Below, piece by piece: positions 62,001-64,000 of a DNA stretch of 64,000 bases. The stretch spans positions 4,162,501 through 4,226,500 of the forward strand of contig SMSO01000034.1 of assembly GCA_004764695.1 (NCBI GenBank), written 5' to 3'. Source of the stretch: Schizochytrium sp. TIO01 (Eukaryota; Sar; Bigyra; Thraustochytrida; Thraustochytriidae). The notes beneath the pieces were generated by a model, which ran no database searches, was not told the DNA's origin, and saw nothing but the letters and a program-made list of their open reading frames with translations. The translations under genes were made by a program, and so were the position numbers. Numbering within the stretch: the stretch's first letter is position 1; each line of letters begins with the position of its first letter.

Positions 62001-64000
62001 AAAAAGATCAAGGACTTCTGGGAACCAGCTCAAAAGAACTTGCTCAATGATGCTAACAAGCTCTTAGCTCGTCTCTTCAACTTTGACAAGGATAATATCC
62101 CGGATCGCGTGATTCGGGACATCGAGCCATACATTGAAAGTCCAGAATTTCAGCCGAAGGAAATCGAGAAGGCTAGTAAAGCCTGTACTGCTATTTGTAT
62201 GTGGGTCCGCGCTATGCACAAATACCACTATGTAGCGCTTGGAGTGGAACCTAAGCGTCAAAAGCTTGCGGAAGCTGAGGCAGAGCTCAAGGTAACAATG
62301 GAAAAGCTTGATCGAGCACGTGGAGAGCTCCAAGCAGTCATGGATAATATTCAAGAACTTGAAGATGGATACAACAAATCTGTAGCCAAAAAGGAACAGC
62401 TTGCTCAAGATGTTGAACAGTGCAGTGCTCGTCTCGACCGCGCTCAGAAACTAATTGGAGGTCTTGGTGGCGAAAAAGACCGCTGGACTAGTTCTGTAGC
62501 TCAATTTGATCGTGATTATGTTAACCTTCTCGGCGATGTGCTGATCTCTAGTGGAGCTATTGCATATCTTGGACCTTTTACAAGTGTCTATCGTACGGAC
62601 CTTACACGTGAATGGTTAAAAGAGCTCATTCGTTTGAAAGTTCCGCACACACCCGGTGTTGACATTGTAAAAACCCTAGGCGAGCCTGTGACAATTCGCT
62701 CTTGGAATGTGGCAGGTTTGCCCCAAGATGCTCACTCAGTTCAAAATGCCATTATGATGGAAACTGCTCGACGATGGCCGCTTTTGATTGATCCGCAAAC
62801 CCAGGCAAATCGTTTCATTAAAAACCTTGGAAAAGAGAGCAACAACGGTATTGAGGTTGTTAAACAGAGTGACAAAAATTTGCTCCGGTGCTTAGAAAAT
62901 GGTTTGCGATTTGGCAAATGGGTACTTATGGAAAATGTTGGTACAAAGCTTGACGCGGCTCTTGAACCCGTATTATTGCAACAGACATTTGTTCAAGATG
63001 GACAAGTTATGATCAAATTGGGTGATAACACTGTACCGTATCATGAAGACTTTCGCTTCTTTATGACAACTAAGCTACCCAACCCTCACTATCCTCCTGA
63101 AGTTGCCGTGAAGGTAAGCCTTCTCAACTTCAGTATTACCCCTCGTGGTCTTGAAGAGCAGCTTTTGGGCATTGTCATGGTCAATGAGCTTCCTGAACTA
63201 GAGTCTCGCAAGAACGAGATTGTAGTCCAGAATGCAGCCATGGGCAAGAAGTTGAAGGAGATCGAAGACACCATTCTATACATGCTTTCGAATTCCCAGG
63301 GCAATATTCTTGATGATGCTGAGCTCATCGAAACGTTAGCAACATCCAAAGTTACATCACAAGAAATCAATTCGAAGGTCGCAGAGTCGAAGGAAACGGA
63401 GCAGGAGATTGATGCCGAGCGTGAAAAATACCGCCCGTTTGCAAAGCGCGGATCAATTCTATACTTTGCAATTGCAGACCTTAGCATTATTGATCCCATG
63501 TACGAATACTCTTTGCAATGGTATAGCCAACTTTTTGCCCAAGGCATTTTGAATAGTGAACCCAAAAGCGATATCGAGGAACGCCTTGAAGTACTGAAGG
63601 ATTTCTTTACTTACATGTTATACGAGAATGTGTGCCGTAGTTTGTTTGAAAGGCACAAGCTTATGTTTTCGTTCAATCTTGTAATTAAGATTCTCCAGGG
63701 AGATGATCTTATTGACAATGCAGAATACAGAAATCTGCTTACAGGCCAAGGCTCAGGACGTGTGTCTGACATGTCGAAGCCCGAGGGCGCTTCTTGGGTC
63801 ACTGACAAGATGTGGGGTGACATTCAAAGTGTGGCAACTCTAACGGCCTTTGGGGGTTTCGAGGAGTCCTTTATTGCACATTTAGACGAATGGAATCTAT
63901 TCTTTGATTCTGAAACATGCTTTGAGGATCCATTGCCAGGTGGCTGGGACGAAAAACTCAATGACCTACAGCGAATGCTTGTTCTTCGTGCAATCCGTCC
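53073..64000 (+). CDS. Axonemal dynein heavy chain, inner-arm DNAH1-like, C-terminus outside window
   Basis: The reading frame is open for 3642 codons from ATG 53073 to the right edge. It is the motor subunit of an axonemal dynein that slides flagellar doublets by ATP hydrolysis. The tail (1 to ~1000) has a 7-Gln run, two acidic runs (about 575-592 and 765-785) and a charged coiled coil. AAA1 has the Walker A GPAGTGKT (1605-1612) and Walker B CFDEFNRI (D1657, E1658). AAA2 has GPTGGGKS (1886-1893), AAA3 GDTGTGKT (2244-2251) and AAA4 GVGGSGRKS (2591-2599), all with the lysine. The stalk coiled coils flank a microtubule-binding domain at about 2935-3050. AAA5 follows, and the window ends inside AAA6 (LNDLQRMLVLRAIRP). 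AAA1 starting near residue 1600, rather than near 1300, favours a DNAH1-type inner-arm chain over DNAH3/7/12; that subtype call is tentative. Confidence 0.97.
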   Translation, partial: MKPSAVSTSGMPRSPERKTHGKAASPRKRAQQQQQQQHISEVTSKNRSGELRKDVSPIKGLRKEIAKSGHAHPGAGVFSSYIQNLQDDLQMEVDEEVNSTSSSRDRTTVSHSGTQESKYDPEEGALQKAYVVQTILENMDWQEATLESVLRACEVWPSPSPQSSGIASSTILPLSAYYDKTQDPIHPNEIAYPVHGATVLPSPDSSIWEAGIVQCYDIDSDRFIVDTIERSYKIPRVRVMFPSESLEGFVRRFVTTFFRREQAHLLIRYNLYVDCMPAQGDNAINEAQLARIVSWALGVSKANAKDSKARMDVASMLHEVETRFARTLNKIDFDRKLKRSTREALRKDNLDDLPMVLQSVEPVRNAPVYGCLPIAPYDSESYYNDLKAHSFLADSSSLGALSGVHKLCQRVGTSEFRLFRCTPETQSLSLREFEESQNLQLDKATTHLKDDWTQSLKNVIKSNLSRDPARWDLETKDRQAYESSELRCFFRNVNLRMTDALYDSVNESIRLYGRYIEEATQYKIDIRTSSEVLVDYHSDSASSQTKPLFRVDLIKEIRLPKAKVATDVNGVKKDAPEEEEEEEEEEEEEEGDQDKVNENEPRPFFGYSNDAQDFVDKARGFVRAGITNIKGIPQIQRLAMDRLYWGEVPTVKTLSEDERIVAEVEDQISTSLQGRFSELDIYLEKFDRFLHILRLDVDEFMAKLEEPFRLAEERAQRKKEREEKRAEQQRLKEEKEQAFKEELERLRAEGNEAEVTALQAKKAEEDEEEEDDDDDDDDDDDAEAPTLETDLIARYISDHIKGQEHVELLIPESCNIGLFEVNCSRIRQELIEKHASVVNRLLDFVARCTIGQCNILLTRFADMNTELSKFPQNIEELVEIRNYMNTIPNKLAEMNDEITKLWQGYDLLNQYQYRLTSKVFGQKWRLFGGAKMILDKVEVTTEMLAKEQIRYADQQREKQEDFLVYLDKLSKEVASFSQHSDLRRIKSIAQSAADIAAKIRQAQADADLFNRRENLFDQEMTDYEEVTEIARAFQPYESLWIAVSEWIEGEEAWLNGKFSDLAPEEIEKQVTESYKIMNRSIKFFQKAELPLIKETAEVIKAKIEVFKPYMPMIAALRNPGMRERHFDALSEELGFPVRADETFTLTQAIELKLHEHSETISKVAGVAAKEFQIEQQLDKMEREWENVYLDCRPYKETGTYVLGGIDEIMAILDEHITMTQAMQFSTFKGPFVERIDTFDKKLLMTSEVLEEWIGVQRNWLYLQPIFESPDINKQLPAEGKRFSSVDKNWRTTLLQASQHAKALDFCANPKLLDMFSESNKLLDMVSKGLSDYLETKRGGFSRFYFLSNDELLEILSETKDPQMVQPHLKKCFEGIRSVFFSDAMLITDMKSSEGEVVPLSTKVDPNGKNVEVWMTELEDMMMDSVKHVMWSSMLSYVGKPRTEWLQMVPGQCALNASQFHWTREIEEAMDADGNAGVGRCFEQQVRQINDMVALVRDPELKSNARMTISALTVIDVHARDVTEKLFRDGVKDKAEFAWISQMRYYWLEGEGLEGDMKVKMVSSLRPYGYEYLGNSFRLVITPLTDKCYLTLMGALQMNLGGAPAGPAGTGKTETTKDLAKALAKQCVVFNCSDGLDYLAMGKFFKGLASCGAWACFDEFNRIDVEVLSVVAQQIMTLQAGVIAKKTRIVFEGVEIKLSDQFAVYITMNPGYAGRTELPDNLKALFRPVAMMVPDYALIGEIMLYSFGYEKARICAKKMVATFRLCSEQLSSQPHYDYGMRAVKTTIVAAGNLRRDYPNEDEEILLLRALQDVNLPKFLSHDLPLFRGIISDLFPGKSRPDIDYGALLQCLRIANQNTGLQNTPWFLTKQIQLYETIVVRHGLMLVGPTGGGKSRNVENLDTALGLLKKRGVKGFAYEKVFRYTVNPKSITMGQLYGEFDPNTHEWQDGILANIVRNCAKSTTPDRKWVMFDGPVDAIWIENMNTVLDDNKKLCLNSGEIMGLSAEMTMMFEVEDLEVASPATVSRVGVIYMEPNTLGSDPVIQSWIEYRLPSIVTNEQKALLQKLFDIYLQSALTLLRRNLQEPVPTVNNNLVASLIRMMDALFNLHMNSGDGKPQGEDEGEGKRSQGGLNLELDLEPLFIFSMVWSLLCTSNTEGRRTMDGWLRTQMDHFSSECAFPRDALIYDYVWDVKTHEWVKWMDTIEPYKYDKDLPYAETIIPTSDSVCYTFLLDILTRANLHILMCGDTGTGKTVNINRYLSNTMPSDYIPLCLAFSAQTSANQTQDLLDSKMEKRRKGVFGPPAGKRFVIFVDDLNMPKRETYFAQPPIEILRQWFTYGGWYDRKALTFRQIIDVNMVAAMGPPGGGRNPVTPRMLRHYNIITYTPLEAESMATIFGTILGNFLRDSFDSAVAPLADPVVQSTIEIYDRIRAELLPTPSKSHYTFNMRDLSKVFQGMLMISPKVTNGVGDVVRCWVHECQRVFRDRLINDEDRFWFNKLVISKVEKELNLDWNKIKPESEYMVFGDLMEPDSKIYKEIVEIDSLLPTIEQYLVEYNAESKTPMNLKLFMDAVQHISRIARVIRQPMGNALLLGVGGSGRKSLTRLASYIGDFAVFQVEIAKGYGLTEWRDDIKACLLKAGVEDVQVVFLFDDSQIIMSQMLEDINGILNQGDVPNLYPPEDMEKIMTACRGDCAKRKIAPTKINIFASYILRVKRNVHVVMCMSPGTPIFRDRLRMFPSLVNCCTIDWFSEWPDEALRSVGLGIMQEEDLQLGELLEGVVELFKVFHQSVASKSKEFFEELRRYNYVTPTSYLELLNTFKNLLQRKRDEVLQKKQRLQIGLDKLTTTAAQVADLQVQLTEMQPVLAKTQVEVDEMIVQIKKDKAAADETKAIVSKEEAAAQEKAQATKAIADDAQRDLDEALPALDEAVKCLNKLKKSDIVEVGSLKTPPSGVKLTMEAACIMFEVKPKMVADPANMGKKIKDFWEPAQKNLLNDANKLLARLFNFDKDNIPDRVIRDIEPYIESPEFQPKEIEKASKACTAICMWVRAMHKYHYVALGVEPKRQKLAEAEAELKVTMEKLDRARGELQAVMDNIQELEDGYNKSVAKKEQLAQDVEQCSARLDRAQKLIGGLGGEKDRWTSSVAQFDRDYVNLLGDVLISSGAIAYLGPFTSVYRTDLTREWLKELIRLKVPHTPGVDIVKTLGEPVTIRSWNVAGLPQDAHSVQNAIMMETARRWPLLIDPQTQANRFIKNLGKESNNGIEVVKQSDKNLLRCLENGLRFGKWVLMENVGTKLDAALEPVLLQQTFVQDGQVMIKLGDNTVPYHEDFRFFMTTKLPNPHYPPEVAVKVSLLNFSITPRGLEEQLLGIVMVNELPELESRKNEIVVQNAAMGKKLKEIEDTILYMLSNSQGNILDDAELIETLATSKVTSQEINSKVAESKETEQEIDAEREKYRPFAKRGSILYFAIADLSIIDPMYEYSLQWYSQLFAQGILNSEPKSDIEERLEVLKDFFTYMLYENVCRSLFERHKLMFSFNLVIKILQGDDLIDNAEYRNLLTGQGSGRVSDMSKPEGASWVTDKMWGDIQSVATLTAFGGFEESFIAHLDEWNLFFDSETCFEDPLPGGWDEKLNDLQRMLVLRAIR

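Overview
The window is nuclear DNA of a flagellate-bearing protist. An axonemal dynein heavy chain, an R1R2R3 Myb, eIF3 subunit c, a single-chain mitochondrial glycine dehydrogenase and long genes with almost no introns fit a stramenopile, most likely a labyrinthulomycete (thraustochytrid). A lineage-style short repeat in the first gene points the same way. The taxonomic call is inference from gene content and style; no marker gene is present.

Layout. 1-9405: three minus-strand genes. These are an edge-truncated protein with two copies of a 45-residue motif (1-2094), an SLC33A1-type acetyl-CoA transporter (3279-4889) and eIF3c (6358-9405). 9406-20909: an 11.5 kb stretch with no convincing gene, full of microsatellites, short tandem repeats and inverted repeats. 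20910-23939: glycine dehydrogenase (decarboxylating), alone. 23940-32767: a second gene-poor stretch of 8.8 kb with a 31-nt A tract and two strong palindromes. 32768-42431: a compact cluster holding a 3R-Myb gene (+), a 1016-residue protein with degenerate EF-hand and PH-like segments (-) and a long helical protein of unknown function (-). 42432-45760: a 3.3 kb gene-poor gap. 45761-47056: galactokinase. 47644-51951: a 1435-residue scaffold with six WW domains, three IQ motifs and C-terminal ankyrin repeats (-). 53073-64000: the first 3642 codons of an axonemal dynein heavy chain, running off the right edge.

Two genes, the Myb and the helical protein, change reading frame once. Both changes go in the same direction, as if one base had to be skipped. 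Each could be a single-base assembly error, a small intron of length 3n+1, or +1 frameshifting. All the other long genes read through without interruption.

Working together: most genes are unrelated housekeeping functions (translation, glycine cleavage, Leloir pathway, acetyl-CoA transport). The one suggestive arrangement is the WW/IQ/ankyrin scaffold and the dynein heavy chain, which diverge from a shared 1.1 kb spacer. The scaffold's calmodulin-type IQ motifs would suit a flagellar role, but that is inference. eIF3c and glycine dehydrogenase use a visibly more selective, C-ending codon set than the other genes, as expected for highly expressed genes. I recognised no tRNA, rRNA, snRNA, CRISPR array or transposase gene by eye.
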